DNA of 64,000 nt from Roseburia sp. AF12-17LB (GTDB lineage Bacteria; Bacillota; Clostridia; Lachnospirales; Lachnospiraceae): positions 124,001 to 188,000 of the forward strand of contig NZ_QUHR01000002.1 of assembly GCF_003479605.1 (NCBI RefSeq), in the 5' to 3' direction. The translations under genes and the position numbers were made by a program. This document shows positions 1 through 9,503 of the stretch, piece by piece; positions within the stretch are counted from its first letter, which is position 1, and each line of letters opens with the position of its first letter. The notes below the pieces were generated by a model. It ran no database searches, was not told the origin of the DNA, and saw only the letters and a program-made list of their open reading frames with translations.

Positions 1-1118
1 TTTATTTTGAGATTGACAGCAGTCTTTTGGATGTAAATGTGCATCCCACTAAGATGGAACTTCGCTTTTCCAACCAGCAGGAGCTGTACCGGGAAGTGCA
101 GAGTATTTTATCGGCAGCGCTAGTGCACCGTGATATTATACCGGAAGTTCCGGTGGATACACCAAAAAAAAACGAGATGGAAGTTCCTAAGATAGAGAAG
201 GTAATGCCAGAGCCATTTGAGCAGAAACGTTTGGAAGAAATCCGGAAGGCAGTACGAAAAGACAGTCCTTACGAAATAAAATATCCTGTCAGCAGACCAA
301 TGGGAACCGGGTCAGTCAGCTCTGCGGCACAGGAAAAGCTTCTTGATACGATAAAATCAATGCCACCGGAAGATATGACGGAAGAACGGATTCAGAAAGA
401 GCCGCTTCCGGAACAATCGAAAAAAGAAACGGAAAAAGAACTGGCAAAGGAAGCCTATGTCATCCGTGAGGAAGAAACCTATGGAGCAAAGCCGGAAGGA
501 AGCTATGAACAGGGTTCTTTCTTAAAAGAAGAGGAGATGGCAAAGCAGAAGATTATCGGACAGCTTTTTGATACCTACTGGCTGGTAGAATATAATGACA
601 GACTGTTTATTGTAGACCAGCATGCTGCCCATGAAAAAGTCATGTATGAAAAATTAAAAAAGCAGTTTGAGAAGAAAGAGTTTACTTCTCAGGCTATCAG
701 CCCGCCGATTGTCATAACATTATCCATGCGTGAGGCAGAAGTACTGGAGCGATTCAAAGAACAATTTACGAAGCTTGGTTTCGAAATTGAGCACTTTGGT
801 GGTGCAGAATACAGTATCTGTGGAGTGCCGGGTAATCTTTACCGGCTGAATACCAGGGATGTATTGATTGAAATGTTAGATGAGCTTACTGATGGCATAT
901 CCGAGCGGGCAACTGCGGATGTTATTTTAGATAAGATTGCATCCATGTCCTGCAAAGCTGCAGTGAAAGGAAGTCAGAGACTGAGCCTGCCGGAAATGGA
1001 ACAGCTTATGAAGGATTTGATGAAGCTTGATAATCCATATAACTGTCCACATGGAAGACCAACGATTATTGCCATGTCAAAATATGAAATTGAGAAAAAG
1101 TTCAAGCGGATTGTGTAG
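1..1118 (+). CDS. mutL: DNA mismatch repair protein MutL, C-terminal part (5' end outside window)
   Basis: The frame is open from base 3 at the window edge, so the N-terminal GHKL ATPase domain is missing and about 371 residues are visible. The first residues (DVNVHPTKMELRF) are the conserved end of the MutL N-terminal domain. A charged, low-complexity linker follows (roughly 120-540), then the C-terminal dimerisation/endonuclease domain. The metal-binding motif DQHAAHEKVMYE, the SCKAAVKG segment and CPHGRPTII are all present, so this is the nicking type of MutL found in bacteria without MutH. It acts with MutS and the sliding clamp in strand-directed mismatch repair. It stops seven bases before miaA, the usual mutSL-miaA arrangement. 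A TTG at 27 is not the real start. Confidence 0.96.
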   Translation, partial: YFEIDSSLLDVNVHPTKMELRFSNQQELYREVQSILSAALVHRDIIPEVPVDTPKKNEMEVPKIEKVMPEPFEQKRLEEIRKAVRKDSPYEIKYPVSRPMGTGSVSSAAQEKLLDTIKSMPPEDMTEERIQKEPLPEQSKKETEKELAKEAYVIREEETYGAKPEGSYEQGSFLKEEEMAKQKIIGQLFDTYWLVEYNDRLFIVDQHAAHEKVMYEKLKKQFEKKEFTSQAISPPIVITLSMREAEVLERFKEQFTKLGFEIEHFGGAEYSICGVPGNLYRLNTRDVLIEMLDELTDGISERATADVILDKIASMSCKAAVKGSQRLSLPEMEQLMKDLMKLDNPYNCPHGRPTIIAMSKYEIEKKFKRIV

Positions 1119-1124
1119 GATGAT

Positions 1125-2075
1125 ATGATGAAAAAACCAATTGTAGTATTGACAGGTCCTACTGCAGTAGGAAAAACAGAATTATCCATTCAGCTTGCAA
1201 AGGCCATTGGCGGAGAGATTATCTCCGCCGATTCCATGCAGGTGTATAAATATATGGATGTGGGCTCTGCAAAAATCACACCGGAAGAAATGGATGGTGT
1301 ACGTCATTATCTGATGGATGAATTGGAGCCTTTCGAGGAATTCCATGTGGTAAAATTTCAGGAATATGCGAAAAAATATTTAAACGAAATTTATGCCCAC
1401 GGAAAGATTCCGATTATTGCCGGCGGCACCGGATTTTATATTCAGGCTCTGTTAAATGATATTGATTTTACGGAACAGGAAAGTGACAGTGCATACCGGA
1501 AAGAGTTGGAAGCGCTGGCAGAAGAACATGGCAACCAGTATCTTCATGACCGGTTAAGGGAAGTGGACCCGGAATCTGCCGAAGCCATCCATCCGAATAA
1601 CAGAAAACGCGTCATCCGTGCGTTGGAATTCTATCAGGAGACCGGTAGAAAGATTTCTGAGCATAATGCAAAAGAGCAGATGCGGACTTCACCTTATAAT
1701 TTTGCCTATTTTGTATTAAATGATGAGCGCAGCCACTTATACAAAAGAATCGATGCCAGAGTAGATAAAATGATAGAAGATGGACTGGAAGCAGAAGTCC
1801 GCCGCTTAAAGGAAATGGGCTGCACCAAAGATATGGTGGCAATGCAGGGAATTGGCTATAAAGAAATGTTATCCTATCTTGATGGCGGTTATTCTTTGGA
1901 AGAAGCAGTTTATATTATCAAGCGGGAAACAAGACATTTCGCCAAACGGCAGATTACATGGTTTAAACGGGAACGGGATGTCATCTGGCTTAACAAAAAT
2001 GAGTTCGATTATAAAAATGAGGCAATTCTTGCATACATGATAAAGATACTTAAGGAAAAAGCTATTATTTCTTAA
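1125..2075 (+). CDS. miaA: tRNA dimethylallyltransferase MiaA
   Basis: MiaA transfers a dimethylallyl group from DMAPP to N6 of adenosine 37 in tRNAs that read UNN codons. The 316-residue product has the family length. The P-loop GPTAVGKT lies at residues 9-16, followed by DSMQVYKYMDVGSAK, the acceptor-binding region, and then IIAGGTGFYIQAL. The C-terminal part contains RETRHFAKRQITWF, typical of the family. Two ATG codons stand in tandem at 1125 and 1128; either could serve. The gene sits directly behind mutL and is probably translated from the same message. Confidence 0.97.
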   Translation: MMKKPIVVLTGPTAVGKTELSIQLAKAIGGEIISADSMQVYKYMDVGSAKITPEEMDGVRHYLMDELEPFEEFHVVKFQEYAKKYLNEIYAHGKIPIIAGGTGFYIQALLNDIDFTEQESDSAYRKELEALAEEHGNQYLHDRLREVDPESAEAIHPNNRKRVIRALEFYQETGRKISEHNAKEQMRTSPYNFAYFVLNDERSHLYKRIDARVDKMIEDGLEAEVRRLKEMGCTKDMVAMQGIGYKEMLSYLDGGYSLEEAVYIIKRETRHFAKRQITWFKRERDVIWLNKNEFDYKNEAILAYMIKILKEKAIIS

Positions 2076-2120
2076 GTTTTTATTCATACAAAAAGAAAGA
2101 GAACATTATATGATAGACTT

Positions 2121-2146
2121 GCTGTAATTTAGAAAGAAATTGCAGC
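2121..2146 (+). promoter_or_regulatory. Stem-loop just upstream of the 2163 gene's ribosome binding site
   Basis: A 10-bp stem (GCTGTAATTT / AAATTGCAGC, one G-U type pair) with a 6-base loop ends seven bases before the GACGAGGA ribosome binding site. No T-run follows, so it is not an ordinary terminator. It may separate miaA from the next gene or modulate translation; function unknown. Confidence 0.4.
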
Positions 2147-2162
2147 CGGAAAGACGAGGAAA

Positions 2163-3467
2163 ATGATGAGAGAAGAAATGATTGAAAAGAAATATGAAGA
2201 AATGGGTATCAGCAAAGAAGTATATCGTTTTGGAAAAAAGATAGAGGATGAATTAAAAGAACGTTTTGCAGCAATTGATGCAACAGCAGAATATAATCAG
2301 ATGAAAGTAATTGATGCCATGCAGAAAAACAGAGTTTCCGCAGAATGCTTTGCCATGTCCAATGGATATGGATATAACGATCTGGGAAGAGATACACTGG
2401 AAAAAGTATACGCAAGCTGTTTCCATGGAGAAGATGCTCTGGTTCGTCCGCAGATTACCTGTGGAACCCATGCACTGGCACTGGCATTGATGTCAAATTT
2501 AAGACCGGGGGACGAATTATTATCACCGGTAGGAAAACCGTACGATACCTTAGAGGAAGTTATCGGTATCCGACCATCCAAAGGCTCACTGGCAGAATAT
2601 GGCATTACTTACCGCCAGGTAGATTTACTTTCCGATGGCAGCTTTGATTATGAGAATATCAAAAAAGCAATCAATGAAAAAACACATCTTGTGACCATTC
2701 AGCGTTCCAAGGGATACCAGACAAGACCTACCTTATCTGTAGAGCGGATTGGAGAACTGATTTCCTTTATCAAATCCATAAAACCGGACGTTATCTGTAT
2801 GGTAGATAACTGCTATGGTGAATTTGTAGAAGAAAGAGAGCCGCTGGATGTAGGAGCAGACATGATTGTAGGTTCCTTGATTAAGAATCCGGGGGGCGGA
2901 CTGGCACCAATCGGCGGCTATATTGTCGGCAAAAAAGAATGTGTGGAAAATGCAGCATACCGCCTGACTTCTCCGGGACTCGGCAAAGAAGTGGGTGCTT
3001 CCTTAAATGTAATTTCTTCTTTTTATCAGGGACTGTTTCAGGCACCGGTAGTTACAGCAGGTGCATTAAAGGGTGCAATTTTTGCTGCAAATATCTACGA
3101 AAGACTGGGCTTTGCCGTTGTACCGAATGGTACAGAGAGCCGTCACGATATTATTCAGGCAGTTACCTTAAACAGCCCGGAAGGTCTGATTGCATTCTGC
3201 AAAGGAATTCAGGCTGCAGCGCCGGTGGACAGCTATGTAACACCGGAGCCATGGGCAATGCCGGGCTATGACAGTGATGTCATTATGGCTGCCGGGGCAT
3301 TTGTACAGGGTTCCTCCATTGAATTAAGTGCCGATGGTCCGTTAAGAGAGCCGTATGCCGTATATTTTCAGGGTGGACTGACCTGGTATCATGCAAAACT
3401 TGGAATCCTGATGTCTTTACAAAAACTTTATGAACAGAAACTTGTTAATGAAGATATGATGTGTTAA
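2163..3467 (+). CDS. Methionine gamma-lyase-like PLP protein (YnbB / 'aluminium resistance' family)
   Basis: This 434-residue protein belongs to the fold-type I, PLP-dependent Met_gamma_lyase family annotated as YnbB or aluminium resistance protein. The likely Schiff-base lysine is Lys241 in GSLIKNPGGGLAP, preceded by the cofactor-contacting MVDNCYGEF segment, with ITCGTHALALAL near the N-terminus. The true substrate is not established for this family; cystathionine/methionine lyase activity is an extrapolation from fold. A hairpin precedes the ribosome binding site. The gene lies between miaA and radC, a placement often seen in Clostridia. Start choice between ATG 2163 and 2166 or 2178 is uncertain. 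Confidence 0.85.
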   Translation: MMREEMIEKKYEEMGISKEVYRFGKKIEDELKERFAAIDATAEYNQMKVIDAMQKNRVSAECFAMSNGYGYNDLGRDTLEKVYASCFHGEDALVRPQITCGTHALALALMSNLRPGDELLSPVGKPYDTLEEVIGIRPSKGSLAEYGITYRQVDLLSDGSFDYENIKKAINEKTHLVTIQRSKGYQTRPTLSVERIGELISFIKSIKPDVICMVDNCYGEFVEEREPLDVGADMIVGSLIKNPGGGLAPIGGYIVGKKECVENAAYRLTSPGLGKEVGASLNVISSFYQGLFQAPVVTAGALKGAIFAANIYERLGFAVVPNGTESRHDIIQAVTLNSPEGLIAFCKGIQAAAPVDSYVTPEPWAMPGYDSDVIMAAGAFVQGSSIELSADGPLREPYAVYFQGGLTWYHAKLGILMSLQKLYEQKLVNEDMMC

Positions 3468-3529
3468 TATAAAGTATATGCCTTTTTGGAAGAAATGGGT
3501 TACCGGTGAGAGTAGAAAGAGGTTATAAT

Positions 3530-4207
3530 ATGACGGCAAAAAATCTGCCAGTCTCCGAACAGCCCTATGAAAAGTGCTTGAAATCCGGAGCGGCATCCCT
3601 ATCGGATGCAGAGCTTTTAGCGGTAATTATCCGCTGTGGCACAAATGGAAGTTCTTCAACAGAAGTAGCAAAGCAAGTATTGAGCAAACGCACCGGAAAT
3701 CTTTTAGGGCTTTATCAGATGAGTCTTAAGGAATTACAGGAGGTTCCGGGTATCGGGAAAGTAAAAGCAATCCAGTTAAAGTGTATTGCAGAGCTTTCAA
3801 AACGGATTGCACAGACCGGACGCCAGCAGGCAGTTGTAATGCAGAATGCTTTTTCCGTAGCAGACTATTATATGGAGCAGCTTCGGCATGAAGAAAAAGA
3901 ACATCTGATGCTTTGCATGTTTGATACGAAGTGTCATCTGATTGCAGATTCCATTCTTTCAATTGGCACAGTAAATGCCTCACTGATTTCCCCGAGGGAG
4001 ATTTTCTTGAAAGCATTTGAATATCATGCAGTACATGTGATTTTAGTGCATAATCATCCCAGCGGAAATCCGCTACCAAGCAGGCAGGACATTGAAGTTA
4101 CCAGAAAGATAGTAGAAGGCGGCAGGCTTCTTGGAATTGAGCTTGCTGATCATATTATTATTGGTGATAAAAAATATTTTAGTTTTAAAGAACAGGAAAT
4201 GCTATGA
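3530..4207 (+). CDS. radC: RadC family JAMM/MPN+ protein
   Basis: The start at ATG 3530 is chosen because AGAAAGAGG (3514-3522) precedes it by seven bases; an in-frame GTG at 3506 has no such site. The 225-residue product has an N-terminal UPF0758 helical part with a helix-hairpin-helix (VPGIGKVKAIQLK) and a C-terminal JAMM metalloprotease-like domain with HNHPSGNPLPSRQD, the zinc-ligand motif HxH-x10-D. The historic link to radiation repair is not supported for the family; its biochemical role is unknown. It stands directly before mreB, an order conserved in many Firmicutes. Confidence 0.93.
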   Translation: MTAKNLPVSEQPYEKCLKSGAASLSDAELLAVIIRCGTNGSSSTEVAKQVLSKRTGNLLGLYQMSLKELQEVPGIGKVKAIQLKCIAELSKRIAQTGRQQAVVMQNAFSVADYYMEQLRHEEKEHLMLCMFDTKCHLIADSILSIGTVNASLISPREIFLKAFEYHAVHVILVHNHPSGNPLPSRQDIEVTRKIVEGGRLLGIELADHIIIGDKKYFSFKEQEML

Positions 4208-4226
4208 TTTCCGGAGGGAGAAAGAA

Positions 4227-5243
4227 ATGTCGAATAACATTTATGGAATTGATCTTGGAACCTCTAATATGAAGGTATATTGCAAGGCAACTGGGAAAAT
4301 ACTAAATGAAAAAAATACGATTGCCATCATAAATAAGAATCAGATGTATGCTTATGGCGATGCAGCGTATGCAATGTATGAGAAGGCACCGGAGCAGATT
4401 CAGGTTTCTTTTCCGATTATCTGTGGTGTTATTGCAGATTTTAATAATATGCAGACCATGATACAGGAATTTTTAGAAAAACACGCAAAGGGCAAGACCC
4501 GTGGTGCAGAATTTATCGTTGCGGTACCAACAGATATTACGGAAGTTGAGAAAAAAGCTTTCTTTGATATCTTTTATAAGAGCAAAATGAAACCGAAGTC
4601 TGTCCTTTTATGTGAGAAGCCATTGGCTGATGCTGTTGGTTTGGGACTTGATGTCAATGAGCCGACCGGAGCCATGATTGTAGATATCGGAGCAGATACC
4701 ACAGAAATTTCAGTAATTTCCCTGGGTGGACTTGTATTAAGTGACTTACTGCATTTTGGTGGGAACCGCATTGATGACTCCATCAGCAGTTATATCAAAA
4801 AGAACTTTAATCTTGTGATCGGGCGCAAAACTGCTAAGACTTTAAAAGAAGAACTTGGTTCCGGTACACCTGGCATGGAAAAGAGTATGGTTATAGTTGG
4901 CCGTGACGTAGTCAGTGGTCTGCCGATTGAGATGGAGATTACTGCAGAAGTCATTTATGCTGCAATTAAGGATAATCTTAATTCTATCTGTAACTCTATT
5001 AAAATGATTTTGGAGAAGACTCCGCCTGAACTTGCAAAAGATATTATTCATTCCGGTATTTATATTACCGGTGGCGGTTCTAAAATACATAATCTGGATA
5101 AATTATTTACTGAGATTACCAATATAAAGGTAAATTCATGCGAGAATCCGGAAGAATGTGCAGTTCGCGGATTGAATAAGATTGTTTCAGATGAAAAATA
5201 TAAACATTTAGGATTCAGTATGAAGTCCAAAATATATAAATAG
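4227..5243 (+). CDS. mreB: Rod shape-determining actin homologue MreB
   Basis: The reading frame is open further upstream, but ATG 4227 has GGAGGGAG six bases before it and gives the proper family N-terminus (NNIYGIDLGTSNMKVY). The 338-residue product has the actin-fold phosphate 1 loop (DLGTSN), phosphate 2 (VDIGADTTEISVISLGG) and the adenosine motif (YITGGGSKI). MreB filaments organise the elongation machinery under the membrane. Sequence such as NMKVYCKATGKILNEKN is somewhat divergent from the B. subtilis paralogues, so Mbl-like roles are possible. It is followed at once by mreC, mreD and mrdA. Confidence 0.93.
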   Translation: MSNNIYGIDLGTSNMKVYCKATGKILNEKNTIAIINKNQMYAYGDAAYAMYEKAPEQIQVSFPIICGVIADFNNMQTMIQEFLEKHAKGKTRGAEFIVAVPTDITEVEKKAFFDIFYKSKMKPKSVLLCEKPLADAVGLGLDVNEPTGAMIVDIGADTTEISVISLGGLVLSDLLHFGGNRIDDSISSYIKKNFNLVIGRKTAKTLKEELGSGTPGMEKSMVIVGRDVVSGLPIEMEITAEVIYAAIKDNLNSICNSIKMILEKTPPELAKDIIHSGIYITGGGSKIHNLDKLFTEITNIKVNSCENPEECAVRGLNKIVSDEKYKHLGFSMKSKIYK

Positions 5244-5252
5244 AGGCATAAA

Positions 5253-6110
5253 ATGAGACGTAGACCAAAACATCAAATTCCAACAAAGTATATATTATTG
5301 TCCATGACCGCATTATGTATTCTGGCAATGTATGTCAGTTTTTCATTGAATCTTGGTGGCGGACCGTTGAATTCGATTGCCGGTGCAATTTTTGAACCAA
5401 TGCAGAAGGGAATCAATTATGCTGGTACATGGCTTTCTGACAAGGCAGATAATTTAAAAAATCTGAATGACGTCATGGAAGAAAACGAACAGTTGAAGGG
5501 ACAGGTAGAAGAACTGACCAACGAATTAAACACCCTTAAATTAGAACAGTATGAACTGGATAATTTAAGGGAACTGTTAGCTTTAGACCAGCAGTATTCG
5601 GATTACAAGAAAACCGGAGCAAATGTTATCGGAAAGGATCCGGGCAACTGGTTTTCCATCTTCACCATTGACAAAGGCTCCAAAGATGGAATTGAAGTAG
5701 ATATGAATGTCATTGCCGGAAACGGACTGGTAGGAATTGTTATTGATGTGGGACCACATTATGCAAAGGTGCGTTCTGTGATTGATGATTCTGCCAAGGT
5801 ATACGGCATGATATTAAATACGTCAGATAACTGTATCATAAATGGTAATCTTCAGAGTATGAATGAAGACCAGGTAATCGAGTTCTCCGGATTAAACGAC
5901 AGTGAGAACAAGGTTCAGATAGGAGATCAGATTGTAACCTCCAATGTCAGTGACAAATATCTGCAGGGCATTCTGGTTGGATATGTCAGCAGTATTTCGG
6001 AAGATTCCAACCACCTGACCAAATCAGGAACCATTACTCCGGCAGTTGACTTTGAACATCTTCAGCAGGTTTTGGTTATACTTGACAAAAAGGAAACGGG
6101 GTCTGATTGA
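5253..6110 (+). CDS. mreC: Rod shape-determining protein MreC
   Basis: MreC is a bitopic protein that links MreB to the extracellular transpeptidase. The 285-residue product has a short basic cytoplasmic tail (MRRRPKHQ), one membrane segment (about 14-33), a coiled coil (about 65-110, rich in E, L and N) and the double beta-barrel domain with DKGSKDGI and GNGLVGIVIDVGPHYAKV. It begins 9 bases after mreB, and its stop overlaps the mreD start by one base (TGATG), implying translational coupling. Confidence 0.95.
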   Translation: MRRRPKHQIPTKYILLSMTALCILAMYVSFSLNLGGGPLNSIAGAIFEPMQKGINYAGTWLSDKADNLKNLNDVMEENEQLKGQVEELTNELNTLKLEQYELDNLRELLALDQQYSDYKKTGANVIGKDPGNWFSIFTIDKGSKDGIEVDMNVIAGNGLVGIVIDVGPHYAKVRSVIDDSAKVYGMILNTSDNCIINGNLQSMNEDQVIEFSGLNDSENKVQIGDQIVTSNVSDKYLQGILVGYVSSISEDSNHLTKSGTITPAVDFEHLQQVLVILDKKETGSD

Positions 6111-6628
6111 TGAGAAGAAAAATCACCGTTACATTAATTATTATTGTATGCTTTTTATTGCAAAGCACATTATTTAAGGCGTTATCCTTTGCGTCTATTT
6201 CCCCGAATCTTTTGATTGTGGTCTGTGCATCTTTTGGATTTATGCGCGGAAGAAAAGAAGGGATATTTATCGGTTTCTTCAGTGGACTGCTGATAGATAT
6301 CTTTTTTGGGGAGATGATTGGATTTTATGCCCTTTTATATATGTATGCAGGCTTCTTAAACGGATGCTTTAAGAAGATGTTTTACCCGGACGATATTAAG
6401 CTTCCAATGCTTTTGATTGCCGGAAGTGATTTATCTTATAATCTGTTTATCTACTTTTTCCGGTTTTTATTCCGCAAGCAGTTTGCAATTGGATATTATA
6501 TGTTACACATTATCATACCGGAACTTGTATACACGCTTTTGATTTCTGTAGTTTTATATTTCATTATTTTGAAAATTAACCAGCGGTTAGAGCGTATTGA
6601 AAAAAGGAGTGCAGCGAAATTTGTTTGA
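6110..6628 (+). CDS. mreD: Rod shape-determining protein MreD
   Basis: A 172-residue, strongly hydrophobic protein with about five membrane segments. It has the family pattern of an N-terminal helix, then SPNLLIVVCASFGFMRGRKEG and IGFFSGLLIDIFFG. MreD is a core part of the Rod complex between MreC and PBP2/RodA. ATG 6110 overlaps the mreC stop; an upstream in-frame TTG at 6107 is the alternative. Its 3' end overlaps the start of the PBP2 gene. Confidence 0.93.
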   Translation: MRRKITVTLIIIVCFLLQSTLFKALSFASISPNLLIVVCASFGFMRGRKEGIFIGFFSGLLIDIFFGEMIGFYALLYMYAGFLNGCFKKMFYPDDIKLPMLLIAGSDLSYNLFIYFFRFLFRKQFAIGYYMLHIIIPELVYTLLISVVLYFIILKINQRLERIEKRSAAKFV

Positions 6629-9482
6629 TACACTGAAAGAAATACTTCATAAAGTTGCAAAATCAAGAATATTTGTACTCTGCGTTGTCATGATTCTTTT
6701 GTCATCGACTCTGATAGGCAGACTATTTTACCTTCAGATTATCAAAGGTGAAGAGTATCAGGATAATTACAGTTTAAAAATCCAGAAACCACGTATCTTA
6801 AATGGTTCCCGTGGCAATATTTATGACCGTAATGGTAATCTTTTAGCCTACAACGAACTGGCAAACAGCGTAACCATTGAGGATAACGGTTCTTATGACA
6901 AGACTTCAGAAAAGAATGAGGCTCTTAATACAGAACTTTACAATATTATCAAAGAGCTGGATAAAAACGGCGATGTCATTGAAAATGATTTTGAAATCGG
7001 ACTGGATGATGACGGGAACTATTATTATACGGTAGAGGGAACCACATTAAAGCGTTTCCTTGCTGACACTTATGGACATTCTTCTGCAGATGATTTAGTC
7101 TATAATAAGAAGCTGAAATATAACGAAGCAGAAGCAACCCCAAAGCAGGTAATGGATTATCTTTGCAGATCCAGTGACAAAAATGGCTATGATTTATCGG
7201 AAGATGATTATGCCAGAGAAGACTTATACCGGATTGTGGTATTGCGTTGTGCCATTGCAGAAAACAGCTATCAGAAATATATTTCCACAACCATTGCCCA
7301 AAATGTTAGTGATGAAACCGTAGCATATATTACAGAAAATATGAATGCATTGCAGGGTGTGGATATCTCGGAAGATACCATCCGAAAATATGTAGACAGC
7401 GAGTATTTTTCCCATATTATCGGATATACCGGAAAGATTTCCCAGGAAGAATATGATGAATTATCTGCTGATAATGATGAGTATTCTTTAAATGATGTCA
7501 TTGGAAAATCCGGAATTGAGCAGGTTATGGACGAAACACTGCAGGGTAAAAAGGGCAGTGAAACCGTTTATGTAGACAGCCTTGGAAAAGTAATGGAGAC
7601 AACCGAGCGGATTGAGCCACAGGCTGGAAATGATGTTTACCTTTCTATTGATAAAGATTTGCAGGAAGCGGTTTATAATCTTTTGGAACAGGAAATTGCC
7701 GGAATTTTATATTCTAAAATTGTGAATATCAAAGAATATAATACCGCAGCCGGAACAGCGTCCGATATTCTGATTCCAATTGATGATGTGTATTTTGCAT
7801 TGATTAATAATAATGTATTGGATTTAAACCACTTTAGTGCTGAAGATGCTTCCGATGTGGAAAAACAGATTTTCAGTGCCTTTGGAAGTAAACAGCAAAC
7901 GGTATTATCCCAGGTGGAAAGCAGCCTTAGCAGTTCAGCAGCAACTCCAGTGGATGAGTTGCCGGAGGAAATGCAGGATTATATGACCTATATTCCGAAA
8001 ATGCTGGTCAATAATAAAATTTTGCTTACAGATTCCATTGACAAATCGGATGAAACTTATAAAAATTATGCAGGTAATAAAATCAGTGTAAATGAATATT
8101 TAAATTATGCTATCAGCCAGAAATGGATTGATATCACGAAGTTTTCCGTAGACGAGAAGTATTCTGATTCTTCCGAAATCTATGATGCACTGGTCAGCTA
8201 TATTGTAGAAGAACTGGCATCAGATAAGGGATTTTCAAAGATTATGTATAAGTACATGATTCACAATGACCTGATTAATGGAACGCAGCTTTGTCTTGCA
8301 CTTTTTGACCAAAAAGTGTTAAACTATGATGACACGGCAGTAAGTGGGTTACAGTCCGGCAGCATCAGTGCCTTTAATTTTATAAAAGAAAAGGTGAAGA
8401 ATCTTGAAATCACACCGGCACAGCTTGCACTGGATCCTTGTTCCGGCTCCTGTGTCATTACAGATGTAAAGACCGGCGAACTGTTAGCCTGTGTTACTTA
8501 TCCGGGCTATGATACCAACCGTCTGGCAAATACAGTAGACAGTAATTATTATAATTTGCTGTATCAGGATTTATCAAATCCGTTCTATAATAATGCAACA
8601 CAGCAGACGACGGCACCTGGTTCTACCTTTAAGATGGTTACTGCAACAGCAGGACTTACTGAGGGTATTATTTCACCTGGTACAACTATTTTGGATAAAG
8701 GACAGTTTGAAGAAGTGGCAAATGGACCAAAATGTTGGATTTATCCAAGCAGTCACGGTTCCATCAATGTTTCAGAGGCATTAAGAGATTCCTGTAACTA
8801 TTTCTTTTATAAAGTTGGTTACGATTTAAGTATGGTAAATGGAACTTATAATGAAGACCATGGTGTGGAAATGATTAATAAATACTCATCCATGTATGGT
8901 CTTGATTCTAAAACCGGAATTGAAATTGCAGAAAGTAAACCGAAGCAGACCACAGAGTTCCCGATTACTTCTGCAATCGGACAGAGTAACAACAGTTTTA
9001 CTACGGTACAGTTATCCCGTTATGTAACCGCAGTTGCAAACAGTGGAACCGTATATAATTATACCCTGTTAAAACAGGTTACAGATTCCGATGGTAACGT
9101 ATTAGAAACCTATGAACCGACCGTTAAAAACACAATAGACAACATTTCAGAGAGTACCTGGGATGCCATTCATTCCGGTATGAAGATGGTGGTAGAAACC
9201 CATGAGCAGTTTGATGGACTTACTGTGGATTCTGCCGGTAAAACGGGTACCGCACAGCAGGTACCAACCAGACCAAACCATGCGTTATATGTAGGATATG
9301 CACCATATAATGATCCTGAGATTTCCATTGCAACCCGTATTGCATACGGATATACATCAGCCAATACTGCAGAACTTGCTGCATCAGTATATAAATATTA
9401 TTTCCATTTGGAGGATACATCTACCTTGTTAGATGGTCAGGCAGAAGATGTTGGAGCTGCTGCCAATGCCTTTAATGATTAA
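6621..9482 (+). CDS. mrdA: Class B penicillin-binding protein 2 (elongasome transpeptidase) with large insertion
   Basis: This membrane-anchored D,D-transpeptidase crosslinks peptidoglycan during elongation with RodA. TTG 6621 is preferred (AAAAAGGAG at 6601-6609, 11-base spacer); an in-frame TTG at 6597 lies upstream of that site. The order is a short cytoplasmic part, a membrane helix (about 15-37), the dimerisation domain (SRGNIYDRNGNLLAYN) and the transpeptidase domain with SxxK at Ser668 (STFK), SxN at 724-726 (SCN) and KTG at 874. At about 953 residues it is far longer than the usual 600-700. The extra length is mostly an Asn/Asp/Ser-rich stretch at about 360-606, between DKDLQEAVYNLL and GSCVITDVKTGELLA, which are adjacent in standard PBP2. 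Active-site motifs are intact. Confidence 0.93.
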   Translation: MFDTLKEILHKVAKSRIFVLCVVMILLSSTLIGRLFYLQIIKGEEYQDNYSLKIQKPRILNGSRGNIYDRNGNLLAYNELANSVTIEDNGSYDKTSEKNEALNTELYNIIKELDKNGDVIENDFEIGLDDDGNYYYTVEGTTLKRFLADTYGHSSADDLVYNKKLKYNEAEATPKQVMDYLCRSSDKNGYDLSEDDYAREDLYRIVVLRCAIAENSYQKYISTTIAQNVSDETVAYITENMNALQGVDISEDTIRKYVDSEYFSHIIGYTGKISQEEYDELSADNDEYSLNDVIGKSGIEQVMDETLQGKKGSETVYVDSLGKVMETTERIEPQAGNDVYLSIDKDLQEAVYNLLEQEIAGILYSKIVNIKEYNTAAGTASDILIPIDDVYFALINNNVLDLNHFSAEDASDVEKQIFSAFGSKQQTVLSQVESSLSSSAATPVDELPEEMQDYMTYIPKMLVNNKILLTDSIDKSDETYKNYAGNKISVNEYLNYAISQKWIDITKFSVDEKYSDSSEIYDALVSYIVEELASDKGFSKIMYKYMIHNDLINGTQLCLALFDQKVLNYDDTAVSGLQSGSISAFNFIKEKVKNLEITPAQLALDPCSGSCVITDVKTGELLACVTYPGYDTNRLANTVDSNYYNLLYQDLSNPFYNNATQQTTAPGSTFKMVTATAGLTEGIISPGTTILDKGQFEEVANGPKCWIYPSSHGSINVSEALRDSCNYFFYKVGYDLSMVNGTYNEDHGVEMINKYSSMYGLDSKTGIEIAESKPKQTTEFPITSAIGQSNNSFTTVQLSRYVTAVANSGTVYNYTLLKQVTDSDGNVLETYEPTVKNTIDNISESTWDAIHSGMKMVVETHEQFDGLTVDSAGKTGTAQQVPTRPNHALYVGYAPYNDPEISIATRIAYGYTSANTAELAASVYKYYFHLEDTSTLLDGQAEDVGAAANAFND

Positions 9483-9503
9483 ATGTCAGGAGGGAAGAAG
9501 TAT

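Noticed and set aside
4131..4226. N-terminal hydrophobic extension of MreB
   Set aside because: The extra in-frame codons overlap radC, and the GGAGGGAG site and family N-terminus place the start at 4227.
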